From: Glycomyces xiaoerkulensis
GTDB taxonomy: Bacteria; Actinomycetota; Actinomycetes; Mycobacteriales; Micromonosporaceae
Reading direction: 5' to 3'
NCBI RefSeq assembly: GCF_002798405.1
Contig: NZ_PGGV01000032.1
Location: 62,001 to 126,000 of the forward strand
Length of the DNA stretch: 64,000 nucleotides
Position numbers and translations under genes: made by a program. Position 1 is the first letter of the stretch, and the number at the start of each line of letters is the position of its first letter. Positions 57,189 to 64,000 of this stretch are shown piece by piece. The notes under the pieces were generated by a model. The model had not been told where the DNA came from, did no database searches, and was given only the letters and a program-made list of their open reading frames with translations.

Positions 57189-57901
57189 TGTTGGGAGACA
57201 CACAGCCCCATTCGGAGAGGTCGGGACCGTCAGTGGCACTGCAGTCGACACGGAAGTCCGCACTGGTCGATCAGGTGATCGAGCAGTTGCGCGGGCAGAT
57301 CAGCGACGGCGAGTGGGCCGTCGGTTCCCGCATCCCCACCGAGAGCGAGCTGTCCGAACTGCTCGGGGTCGGCCGGAACACCATCCGCGAAGGCGTCCGC
57401 GCCCTCGCCCACGCCGGCCTGCTGGAGATCCGGCAGGGGGCCGGGACGTTCGTCGTCGGCCACTCCGAGGTCACCGCCGCCGTGCGGCGCCGCATCGCCG
57501 CCAGCCCGGCCTCCGACGCGATGGAGGTCCGCCGCGGGCTCGAGGTCGAGGCCGCCCGGTTGGCGGCCCGCCGCCGCAACGAGGCCGACGTCACCCGCCT
57601 GCGCGTCCTGCTGTCGGAGCGGGAGGCCACCCACCAGGCCGGCGACACCGAGGCGTTCATCGCCGCCGACATCGCCCTCCACCAGGCCGTGGCCGAGGCC
57701 GGCCACAATCGGCTGCTGATCGATCTGTACTCGGAGCTGGCCGATTCGCTGCGCGAGACCGTGCGCGCCGGAGCGGGCCCGAACCTCGCGGCGGCCCCGC
57801 ACATCGACCACACCCGGGCGGTCGAGGCGATCATCGCCGGCGATCCCGAGCTCGCCGCCGCCGAGACCATCGCCTACCTGCGCGAGCTGATCGAGGACTG
57901 A
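57188..57901 (+). CDS. GntR family transcriptional regulator, FadR subfamily
   Basis: 237 residues. Winged helix-turn-helix at ~24-90 with 'VGSRIPTESELSELLGVGRNTIREGVRALAHAGLLEIRQGAGTFV'-type signature, and a helical FCD ligand-binding domain (~105-232) with metal-site residues ('AADIALHQAVAEAGHN', 'HTRAVEAI'). GTG at 57188 would be a leaderless start; GTG at 57233 is an alternative. It likely represses itself and the divergent MFS gene through the dyad at 57122. Confidence 0.9.
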   Translation: MLGDTQPHSERSGPSVALQSTRKSALVDQVIEQLRGQISDGEWAVGSRIPTESELSELLGVGRNTIREGVRALAHAGLLEIRQGAGTFVVGHSEVTAAVRRRIAASPASDAMEVRRGLEVEAARLAARRRNEADVTRLRVLLSEREATHQAGDTEAFIAADIALHQAVAEAGHNRLLIDLYSELADSLRETVRAGAGPNLAAAPHIDHTRAVEAIIAGDPELAAAETIAYLRELIED

Positions 57902-57974
57902 CGCGGCGCCGACGCCCGGGGATAGAGTCATTACGCACCCCTGTGCGGGTGAGGCCACGTCGGAAGGAGACTCA

Positions 57975-58436
57975 ATGCGCTTGTCCGCGCGCGTCGACTA
58001 CGCCCTGCGGGCGGCCGTGGCGCTCGCCGGTTACGGCGACCGCTGGGTGTCGGCCGAGCACATCGCCGAGGACCAGGACATCCCCCGCAAGTTCCTCGAG
58101 TCGATCCTGCTCCAGTTGCGGCGCGGCGGCATCGCCGTCTCCAAACGCGGCCCCGAAGGCGGGCACCAGTTGGCGAGGGCCGGGGACCACATCAGCCTCG
58201 CCGACGTCATCCGCGCCGTCGACGGCCCCCTGGTGGGGGTGCGGGGCTCGCGCCCCGAGCAGGTCGCCTACACCGGATCGACCCGGGCGCTCACCGACGT
58301 CTGGGTGGCGCTGCGGGTGAACGAGCGCAACATCCTCGAGTCGGTCTCCCTGACCGACGTCGCCACCGGACGGCTGCCGCGGGCGGTCTCCGAACTGCTG
58401 GAAGACCCCGACGCCTGGGCCATCCGCGGCGCCTGA
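57975..58436 (+). CDS. Rrf2 family transcriptional regulator lacking cluster cysteines
   Basis: 153 residues. Winged helix-turn-helix 'MRLSARVDYALRAAVALAGY...SAEHIAEDQDIPRKFLESILLQLRRGGIAVSKRGPEGGHQLA' is clearly Rrf2. There is not one cysteine in the protein, so it cannot hold the 2Fe-2S cluster of IscR/NsrR/RsrR in the usual manner. It may sense another signal. GGAAGGAG precedes the ATG. It lies between gntR and yihY on the same strand, but has its own leader with TAGAGT ~45 bp upstream. Confidence 0.93.
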   Translation: MRLSARVDYALRAAVALAGYGDRWVSAEHIAEDQDIPRKFLESILLQLRRGGIAVSKRGPEGGHQLARAGDHISLADVIRAVDGPLVGVRGSRPEQVAYTGSTRALTDVWVALRVNERNILESVSLTDVATGRLPRAVSELLEDPDAWAIRGA

Positions 58437-58517
58437 CCGGACCCTGCGCGCACTCGCGCCGACGTGTGCCGCGGCACACGCCAGCGCCGCACGTTGGATC
58501 TTTGACAGAATCGTGAC

Positions 58518-59438
58518 GTGAAGTTCCCTGATGTGGGGGCGTGGTTGGACCGCGTCGTGACCGCGGGCCGGAGCCGGTGGGGCTTCGCCGACCACGCCTG
58601 GCGCGCCCAGGAACGATTCTTCGAGGTCCACGCCGGGCAACTGGCCGCCGCCATCTCCTATTACGCCTTCTTCGCGGCGTTCTCGATGTCGCTGCTGGCG
58701 CTGTCGATCTTCGGTTACCTGCTCAACTTCCCCGGCGTCTACCGCACCGTCGAGTCCTGGCTGGAGACGAACCTGCCGGTGATCGACATCGGCGTATTGG
58801 AGGACTCCCGGCAGTCGGTCACGATCCTGGCCGGGATCGCGCTGGTCGTGGCGGGCGTGGCGTGGGTGCAGTCGGTGCGGGCGTCGATCCGCCAGGTGTG
58901 GGGCCTGGACGCCCAGCCGGGCAATCCGATCCTGCGCTGGTTCATCGACCTGGTCGTGCTGTTCGGTCTGTCGGTGCTGCTGCTGATCACCATCAGCGCC
59001 ACCGCCGGCGCCGAGGCATTCCTCGCCTGGCTCGAGCTCGATCCGGCCGAAGGCCGGCCGGCGCTGCTGATCCGCGGCGCCTCGGTCCTGGTGGGCCTGC
59101 TGGCGAACGCCCTGCTGGCGGCGGTGCTGCTCCAGGCGCTGCCGCGCCTGGCCCTGCCGCCCCAGCGGGTCCTGGCGGCCTCGATTGCCGTCGCGGTCGG
59201 CCTGGAGCTGCTCAAGACCGCCGGCCGGATCTACATCCTCAACGTCTCCGACCGACCCGCCTACCAGGCGGTCAGCACCGCGGTGGGTCTGCTGATCTTC
59301 CTCTACCTGTTCAACATCCTGCTGATGATCGCCGCCTCCTGGACCGCGACCTCCCCGCGGGGCACCGCCATCGACCTCTACCAGCGCACCCGCATCACCA
59401 ACGGCGAGCGCTTCAGGCCCGGCGAGCCGATGCCGTGA
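58518..59438 (+). CDS. YihY/BrkB family inner membrane protein
   Basis: 306 residues. Six hydrophobic helices; 'HAGQLAAAISYYAFFAAFSMSLLALSIFGYLL' at ~38-70 and 'GLLIFLYLFNILLMIAASWTA' near the end are the family's conserved segments. Once mislabelled as RNase BN; the true role is unknown. GTG at 58518 with CAGAAT six bases upstream and no ribosome-binding site suggests a leaderless mRNA. It ends at a strong terminator. Confidence 0.92.
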   Translation: MKFPDVGAWLDRVVTAGRSRWGFADHAWRAQERFFEVHAGQLAAAISYYAFFAAFSMSLLALSIFGYLLNFPGVYRTVESWLETNLPVIDIGVLEDSRQSVTILAGIALVVAGVAWVQSVRASIRQVWGLDAQPGNPILRWFIDLVVLFGLSVLLLITISATAGAEAFLAWLELDPAEGRPALLIRGASVLVGLLANALLAAVLLQALPRLALPPQRVLAASIAVAVGLELLKTAGRIYILNVSDRPAYQAVSTAVGLLIFLYLFNILLMIAASWTATSPRGTAIDLYQRTRITNGERFRPGEPMP

Positions 59439-59442
59439 CGCG

Positions 59443-59480
59443 GAGGCGGCCCGGGCGCTGTGCCGCCCGGGCCGCCTCCC
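59443..59480. terminator. Bidirectional hairpin terminator between yihY and rhamnogalacturonan lyase
   Basis: Perfect 16-bp arms (59443-59458 and 59465-59480) around a CTGTGC loop, in a 73-bp gap between convergent genes. Confidence 0.85.
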
Positions 59481-59511
59481 ATCCACTGTCCGGTTGGAGT
59501 TGTGAGGGTGG

Positions 59512-62271
59512 TCAGGCCGCGGTGCAGATGCGGCCGTTCATCAGGAACATGCCCGGATCGTCCGGGTCGCCGGTGCCCCGGAAGCCGATCTGCCGGGTCT
59601 TGCCCGGGCGGATCGAGTCGCCCCAGAAGTGCGGATCGGCCGTGAGGGTGCCGTCCGAGGCCTCGATCGAGGCGCCCCAGGAGACGTCGACGGCGTCGAC
59701 GCCCGAGCCCTTCCAGACCAGGTTCCAGTCCTCGATGGTGGTGTCACCGGTGTTGGTGACCTCCAGCCGGGCGGTGAATCCCTTGCCGCGGTCGGAGGGG
59801 ACGATGTAATCGACCTGGCAGGAGCCGAAGGCGTACGGCGCCTCGGCCTCGTCGCGCGGCTCGTCGCCGGTGACCGGCTTCCACTCCGGTTCGTCCATGT
59901 CCCAGCCGACGAAGAAGCTCGGCCACGGCGGCTGGTTGTACGACTCGTTCTGCCAGGCGATCGCCAGGCGGTACTGCGGGTCGTGCATCAGCGTCGGAAT
60001 GGAGTGCTCGGTCTCGATCGCGGTGGTGTACAGGCGCACCCCGTCGTTCGATTCCTTGCGGAGCAGGACCTCCTCGCGCCAGTCGCCGAACAGGTCGGCC
60101 GTCAGCACCGGGTTGCCCTTGGTGCCGTTGTTGGTGTGCACGCCCTCGGGGGTGAAGATCTCCTCCTGGGAGTCGGACTCGTGGTCCCACTCGGCGATGT
60201 AGGGGTAGATCGGCACGTAGTCCGGCTCGTTGAACTCGTGGTCGAGGATCTCCCGGCCCAGGTCGCCGTCCCACCAGACCATGTGGTTGGCCGACGGGAT
60301 CGAGTTCGAGATCAGGGTGCCGTCGGCGGCGCGCAGCTCGCCCTCCTTGGAGTCCCAACTGCCGTCGGCGCTGACCGCCCAGCATTCGGCGCCCGCGTGG
60401 TCGGGGTCGATGTCGCCGCAGGTGCCGCGGCCGATGTCGCTGTCGCCGGGCATCGACCAGATGACCTCGCCGGTCTCGCCGTCGCGCAGGGCGGCGCCGA
60501 TGCCGCCCGAGCAGCCCATGCATTCGAACGGGGAGAAGATCTCCTGGCCTTCGTCGGACGGGTCCAGGTCGGACACGTGCAGCGCGTCGCCGTGGCCCAG
60601 CTCGGAGCTGTACAGCGGCGTGCCGTCGTCGTTGAGGGTCATGGCCCCGTAGACGATCTCGTCGCGGCCGTCGAGGTCGACGTCGGCGATCGACAACTGG
60701 TGATTGCCCTGGCCGGTGTACTGGGGACCGAAGTCGGTCGACAGGAAGTGCCAGCGCCGGGTGAGGCTCTCGCCGTCCCAGTCCCAGGCCGAGAGCTCCG
60801 ACTTGGTGTAGATGCCGCGGCTGGTGACCAGGCTCGGCGAATCGCCGTCAAGGTAGGCCACGGCGGCCATCATGCGGTCGCCGCGGTTGCCGTAGCAGTC
60901 GCCCCAGTCGCAGATGTCGCCGCGGTCGGGCTGGTAGTCGACCGTGTCCAGCGCAGCGCCGGTCTCGCCGTCGAAGACGGTGAGGTACTCCGGGCCGGTG
61001 AGGATGTAGCCGCCGTCGTTGCGGTGGTCGGCCTCGGGGTCGCCGATGACCGTGCCTTCGCCGTCGACGCTGCCGTCGCCGGTCTTGAGCGCGAGCTCGG
61101 CCTTGCCGTCGCCGTCGAAGTCGTAGGCGCTCAGCGAGGTGTAGTGCGCCCCGGCCCGGATGTTGACGCCCAGGTCGATGCGCCAGAGCTGCTCGCCGTC
61201 CAGTGTGTAGGCGTCGATGTAGACGTTGCCGGTGTGGCCGGACCGGGAGTTGTCCTGGGAGTTGGTCGGGTCCCACTTCTGGATCAGCTCGTAGGTCCCG
61301 TCGCCGTCGAGGTCGGCCACCGTGGCGTCGTTCGGCTGGTAGGTGTAGTCGCCGCTTTCGGTGGTGCCGCCTTCGGGGCGGTTCATGTCGATGTCGACGT
61401 ACTGGTCGGACCACACGTCGACCGCGTCGGTGTAGCCGGTCTCGGCCCCGTCGGCGACGGTGGCGATCCAGTAGGTCGAGTCGACGGTGCCGGCCTCGTC
61501 GGTCAGGTTGGTCGCCTCGGTCGGCTCGTCGGTGATCGGCTCGCCGTCGCGGTAGACGTTGAAGGCGGTTCCCTCGGGGTCGCTCGCGAAGGCGCGCCAG
61601 GACAGGTAGACCCCGTCGTCGACGCTGACGGCGACCGGAGCGCGGTCGATGCTCTCGACGGCCGCGGCGCAGTCCTCGCAGGGCTCGTCGGGTTCATCGT
61701 TGCCGTCGGGGACGTCGCCGACGCGGGTCAGCTCGAGGCCGTTGAGGTGTCCGGTCCGGCCGCTGACGGTCATGTCGAGTCGGCCGTCCTCCACGAAGAC
61801 GCCCGCGAATTCCTCGGTGTTGACCGACTCCGATCCGGGGCTGATCGAGCCGTGGGCGCGGCCCTCGAACGCGAAGTCCGATTCCGCCGAGCCGATGTAG
61901 TCGCCGACGGTGACCGCGGCGGTGTAGTTGCCGTTCGGCACGTCGACGGCGAAGGTGTACTCGCCGCCGAACCAGGCGATGAAGTCGCGGCCGACCGGGT
62001 CGTCCTCGGCGCCCCGGTCGCGGTCGAGCGAGGGGGTCATGTCGGTGGTGAAGCCGTGGCCGGCCTCGGCGGAGTAGGCGGTGCCGCGGTCGACTCCGGC
62101 GTAGCCTTCGGCCACGGTCTGGCCGGCCGGGCCGAAGTCGTACTTCCAGTCGTCGGTGGTTTCTTGGGCCTGGGCCGACGAACCCGCTGCGAGGAGCCCG
62201 CCGGCGGTCGCGACCGCCGCGAGTCCCGCGAGGGCGCGGCGGCGCCGTCGAGGAGCACTATCGGGTGTCAT
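59512..62271 (-). CDS. Secreted rhamnogalacturonan lyase (PL11) with malectin-like and CBM2 domains
   Basis: 919 residues. A signal peptide with five arginines (~8-12) and a hydrophobic core is cleaved after 'GSSAQA' (~35); the arginine run may mean Tat export. Residues ~40-185 are a malectin/galactose-binding-like domain ('KYDFGPAGQTVAEGYAGVDRGTAYS', 'GNYTAAVTVGD'). Residues ~205-790 are the eight-bladed propeller of PL11 rhamnogalacturonan lyases (YesW/YesX type) with Ca-binding loops 'DLDGDGTYE', 'DFDGDGKAE', 'DVDLDGRDE'. The last ~100 residues are a CBM2 with two flanking cysteines. It cleaves the rhamnose-galacturonate backbone of pectin. GGAAG fixes the start at 62271, not the earlier in-frame TTG at 62319. 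Confidence 0.93.
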   Translation of the reverse strand: MTPDSAPRRRRRALAGLAAVATAGGLLAAGSSAQAQETTDDWKYDFGPAGQTVAEGYAGVDRGTAYSAEAGHGFTTDMTPSLDRDRGAEDDPVGRDFIAWFGGEYTFAVDVPNGNYTAAVTVGDYIGSAESDFAFEGRAHGSISPGSESVNTEEFAGVFVEDGRLDMTVSGRTGHLNGLELTRVGDVPDGNDEPDEPCEDCAAAVESIDRAPVAVSVDDGVYLSWRAFASDPEGTAFNVYRDGEPITDEPTEATNLTDEAGTVDSTYWIATVADGAETGYTDAVDVWSDQYVDIDMNRPEGGTTESGDYTYQPNDATVADLDGDGTYELIQKWDPTNSQDNSRSGHTGNVYIDAYTLDGEQLWRIDLGVNIRAGAHYTSLSAYDFDGDGKAELALKTGDGSVDGEGTVIGDPEADHRNDGGYILTGPEYLTVFDGETGAALDTVDYQPDRGDICDWGDCYGNRGDRMMAAVAYLDGDSPSLVTSRGIYTKSELSAWDWDGESLTRRWHFLSTDFGPQYTGQGNHQLSIADVDLDGRDEIVYGAMTLNDDGTPLYSSELGHGDALHVSDLDPSDEGQEIFSPFECMGCSGGIGAALRDGETGEVIWSMPGDSDIGRGTCGDIDPDHAGAECWAVSADGSWDSKEGELRAADGTLISNSIPSANHMVWWDGDLGREILDHEFNEPDYVPIYPYIAEWDHESDSQEEIFTPEGVHTNNGTKGNPVLTADLFGDWREEVLLRKESNDGVRLYTTAIETEHSIPTLMHDPQYRLAIAWQNESYNQPPWPSFFVGWDMDEPEWKPVTGDEPRDEAEAPYAFGSCQVDYIVPSDRGKGFTARLEVTNTGDTTIEDWNLVWKGSGVDAVDVSWGASIEASDGTLTADPHFWGDSIRPGKTRQIGFRGTGDPDDPGMFLMNGRICTAA

Positions 62272-62306
62272 ATTCACTTCCATAGCGAAGGGAGGGGCAC
62301 TCGCCA

Positions 62307-62318
62307 TGAATCGATTCA
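62307..62318. promoter_or_regulatory. LacI-type operator 1, TGAATCGATTCA
   Basis: Perfect 12-bp palindrome with central CG, about 40-50 bp downstream of the predicted transcription start of the rhamnogalacturonan lyase gene. Confidence 0.65.
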
Positions 62319-62364
62319 ATTTCTTGAGCAGTCTTCACGGCGAGCGACTACTATTTGCTGAGGG

Positions 62365-62393
62365 ACGCTACCTGCAGCTCTCTGGAAAGTCAA
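62365..62393 (-). promoter_or_regulatory. Predicted promoter of the rhamnogalacturonan lyase gene
   Basis: Minus strand TTGACT (62388-62393), 17 bp, TAGCGT (62365-62370). It lies between the two matching operators. Confidence 0.55.
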
Positions 62394-62455
62394 TACATGT
62401 CGATCCTTGCAATGGAGGGCTGTGGGAGAGTTGCGCTCACGGCACGCGATTTCAA

Positions 62456-62471
62456 CATGAATCGATTCATG
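62456..62471. promoter_or_regulatory. LacI-type operator 2, CATGAATCGATTCATG
   Basis: Perfect 16-bp palindrome sharing its 12-bp core with operator 1, 151 bp away centre to centre and upstream of the promoter. The pair would allow repression by DNA looping. Confidence 0.65.
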
Positions 62472-62498
62472 ACCGCGGCCGCCCGGCCTCGGCTCGGC

Positions 62499-63569
62499 TC
62501 AGTCCGGCAGCAGCGCCGCCAGCCGCGCCTCGGCCGGCCGCAGATCGATCCCCTGCTCGGCGAGCCATCCGTCGTCGAAGTAGCTCGAGCCGTACCGGCC
62601 GCCGGAGTCGCACAGCAGGGTCACCACGCTGCCGCGGCGGCCCGCCTCGCGCATCTCGGCGATGATCGCGAGCGCGGCGACCAGGTTGGTCCCGGTGGAG
62701 CCGCCCAGGCGGCGGCCGAGGCGCTCGGAGGCCCACCGCAGGCACGCGACGGACTCGGCGTCCTCTACTTTGATCATCCGATCGACCAGGTCGGGCACGA
62801 AGGACGCCTCGACGCGCGGGCGCCCGATCCCCTCGATGCGCGAGCCGCGGTCGGCCTCGGCGGCGGGGTCGGAGTCCCGCCAGCCGGCGAAGAACGCCGA
62901 ATGCTCGGGGTCGACCACGCAAAGCCGGGTGTCGTGGCAGCGGTAGCGCACGTACCGGCCGATGGTGGCCGAGGTCCCGCCGGTGCCGGCGCCGACGACG
63001 ATCCAGGCCGGCACCGGGTGCCGCTCCAGGCTCATCTGCTGGTAGACCGATTCGGCGATGTTGTTGTTCCCGCGCCAGTCGGTGGCCCGCTCGGCGTAGG
63101 TGAACTGGTCCATGAAGTGGCCGCCGGTCTGCTCGGCCAGCCGCCGGGCCTCGTCGACGGCGGCGGCCGGGTCGTCGACGAGGTGGGCCTTGCCGCCGTA
63201 GAACTCGATCTGGTCGATCTTGGCGCGGCTGGTCGTGGCGGGCATGACGGCGATGAACGGCAGGCCGAGCATGCGCGCGAAGTAGGCCTCGCTGACTGCG
63301 GTCGAGCCGCTGGAGGCCTCGATGACGGTGGTGCCCTGCTCGATCCAGCCGTTGCAGACGGCGTAGAGGAACAGCGAGCGGGCCAGGCGGTGCTTGAGGG
63401 AGCCGGTCGGGTGGACCGACTCGTCCTTGAGGTACAGGTCGACGCCCCAGTCCTCGGGCAGTGGGAAGGGCAGCAGGTGGGTGTCGGCCGAGCGGTTCGA
63501 GTCGGCGGCGACGGCGGTGATGGCCCAGTGCGTCCAGCCGCGGTCGGCGGACCGGTCAATCGACTCCAT
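62499..63569 (-). CDS. PLP-dependent cysteine synthase family protein, Cds1-like L-cysteine desulfhydrase
   Basis: 356 residues. PLP-binding Lys in '[10 protein letters not shown]', phosphate/substrate loop '[27 protein letters not shown]', glycine-rich '[14 protein letters not shown]' and C-terminal '[15 protein letters not shown]'. '[17 protein letters not shown]' is the signature of the Cds1 group (mycobacterial cysteine desulfhydrase, giving H2S, pyruvate and ammonia), not of CysK/CysM. The ATG at 63569 overlaps the 3' end of the lrp gene by 14 bp, so both are translated together and the Lrp protein is likely its regulator. Confidence 0.9.
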   Translation of the reverse strand: MESIDRSADRGWTHWAITAVAADSNRSADTHLLPFPLPEDWGVDLYLKDESVHPTGSLKHRLARSLFLYAVCNGWIEQGTTVIEASSGSTAVSEAYFARMLGLPFIAVMPATTSRAKIDQIEFYGGKAHLVDDPAAAVDEARRLAEQTGGHFMDQFTYAERATDWRGNNNIAESVYQQMSLERHPVPAWIVVGAGTGGTSATIGRYVRYRCHDTRLCVVDPEHSAFFAGWRDSDPAAEADRGSRIEGIGRPRVEASFVPDLVDRMIKVEDAESVACLRWASERLGRRLGGSTGTNLVAALAIIAEMREAGRRGSVVTLLCDSGGRYGSSYFDDGWLAEQGIDLRPAEARLAALLPD

Positions 63570-64000
63570 AGTCCAGCTCGGTCGGCGGGACGGGCTGGGG
63601 CCGGTCCTCCCACTTGGTCGACAGGGTGATGGTGGTGCGGGTCTGGGCGACTCCGGGGATGGCCGAGACCTGGTGGATGAGCTTCTCGAGGTCGGCCATC
63701 TTGGGGACGCGGACCTTGAGCTGGTAGCACTCGACGCCGGCCAGGAAGTAGCACGACTCGATCTGGGGAATGGCGCGGAGCTTATCGCAGATCTCGAGAT
63801 GGTCGGCGCTGTTGTCGGGGATGATGCCGATAAGGGCCGTTATGCCCAGGCCTACGGTCTCTGGATCGACCACCGCCTGGTAGCCGGTGATGACGCCGTT
63901 CTTCTCGAGCTTGGACACGCGGTCCTGTACCGAGGGCGCGGTGAGACCGACTCGGCGCGCCAGTTCGGCATAGGAGGTCCGCCCGTCGGTGCGCAGGAGG
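63556..64000 (-). CDS. Lrp/AsnC family transcriptional regulator, N-terminus cut by window edge
   Basis: At least 147 residues; the start lies beyond the right edge. The visible N-terminal part ends the helix-turn-helix ('[34 protein letters not shown]'), and a RAM ligand-binding domain follows ('[11 protein letters not shown]', '[22 protein letters not shown]', 'TTITLSTKW'). It probably senses an amino acid, perhaps cysteine, and regulates the overlapping Cds1-like gene. Confidence 0.92.
   Translation of the reverse strand, partial: LLRTDGRTSYAELARRVGLTAPSVQDRVSKLEKNGVITGYQAVVDPETVGLGITALIGIIPDNSADHLEICDKLRAIPQIESCYFLAGVECYQLKVRVPKMADLEKLIHQVSAIPGVAQTRTTITLSTKWEDRPQPVPPTELDYGVD

Overview
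The window is high-GC chromosomal DNA with overlapping stop/start codons, many GTG and TTG starts, several apparently leaderless promoters and MtrAB/LpqB, DUF3107, DUF3152, DUF397 and SigE-type sigma genes. This points to an actinobacterium. Secreted pectate lyase and rhamnogalacturonan lyase genes suggest a plant-litter or soil organism, possibly Glycomycetaceae-like; the genus is a guess. No rRNA, tRNA or CRISPR array was seen.

Left part (1-21.2 kb) is mostly core genome: the manA 3' end, a double-GNAT protein with a strong promoter and terminator-like leader, leaderless sahH, an inducible-looking pectate lyase, moeZ, then DUF3152 metalloprotease / alpha-beta hydrolase / Pro-rich protein, divergent TetR and DUF3107. 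Next, on the minus strand, come mtrA-mtrB-lpqB and, upstream of them, a tightly overlapping DUF4129 / membrane protein / MoxR / DUF58 / membrane protein / ndh operon.

Centre-left (21.2-29.2 kb) is an accessory island of visibly lower GC. It starts with an orphan antitoxin fused to the remnant of its PIN toxin and a 23-bp-period repeat that looks like an IS end. Then comes a minus-strand operon: cytoplasmic subtilase (S8), ECF-like sigma factor, small carboxypeptidase-regulatory-like protein, TPR-CHAT caspase-like protease, and a Fic AMPylase-family gene framed exactly by two 216-bp direct repeats made from the CHAT gene's 3' end. This is the most interesting system in the window: a CRISPR-free combination of a TPR-CHAT protease, a sigma factor and a candidate substrate/anti-sigma, with a second protease and a Fic effector.

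Right-centre (29.2-50.5 kb) returns to core genes: DUF397, pruA, a membrane protein that overlaps a DUF6912 gene antisense, secA, two GNAT proteins, an L,D-transpeptidase lipoprotein, hpf, comF, an FtsX-type permease with an HlyD-like partner but no ATPase, a ferritin-like protein divergent from rhlE, DUF2231, MarC, a SigE-type sigma/anti-sigma pair, a PH-domain protein and a 52-residue membrane protein. The mtrAB-lpqB and comF-hpf-secA blocks, adjacent in mycobacteria, are split here.

Right end (50.7-64 kb): TrmH-like methyltransferase, copper ATPase with a CsoR-like operator, acetoacetyl-CoA synthetase, a CynX-type MFS exporter divergent from a GntR regulator, a cysteine-free Rrf2 protein, YihY, rhamnogalacturonan lyase with twin LacI-type operators around its promoter, and an Lrp regulator translationally overlapping a Cds1-like cysteine desulfhydrase.
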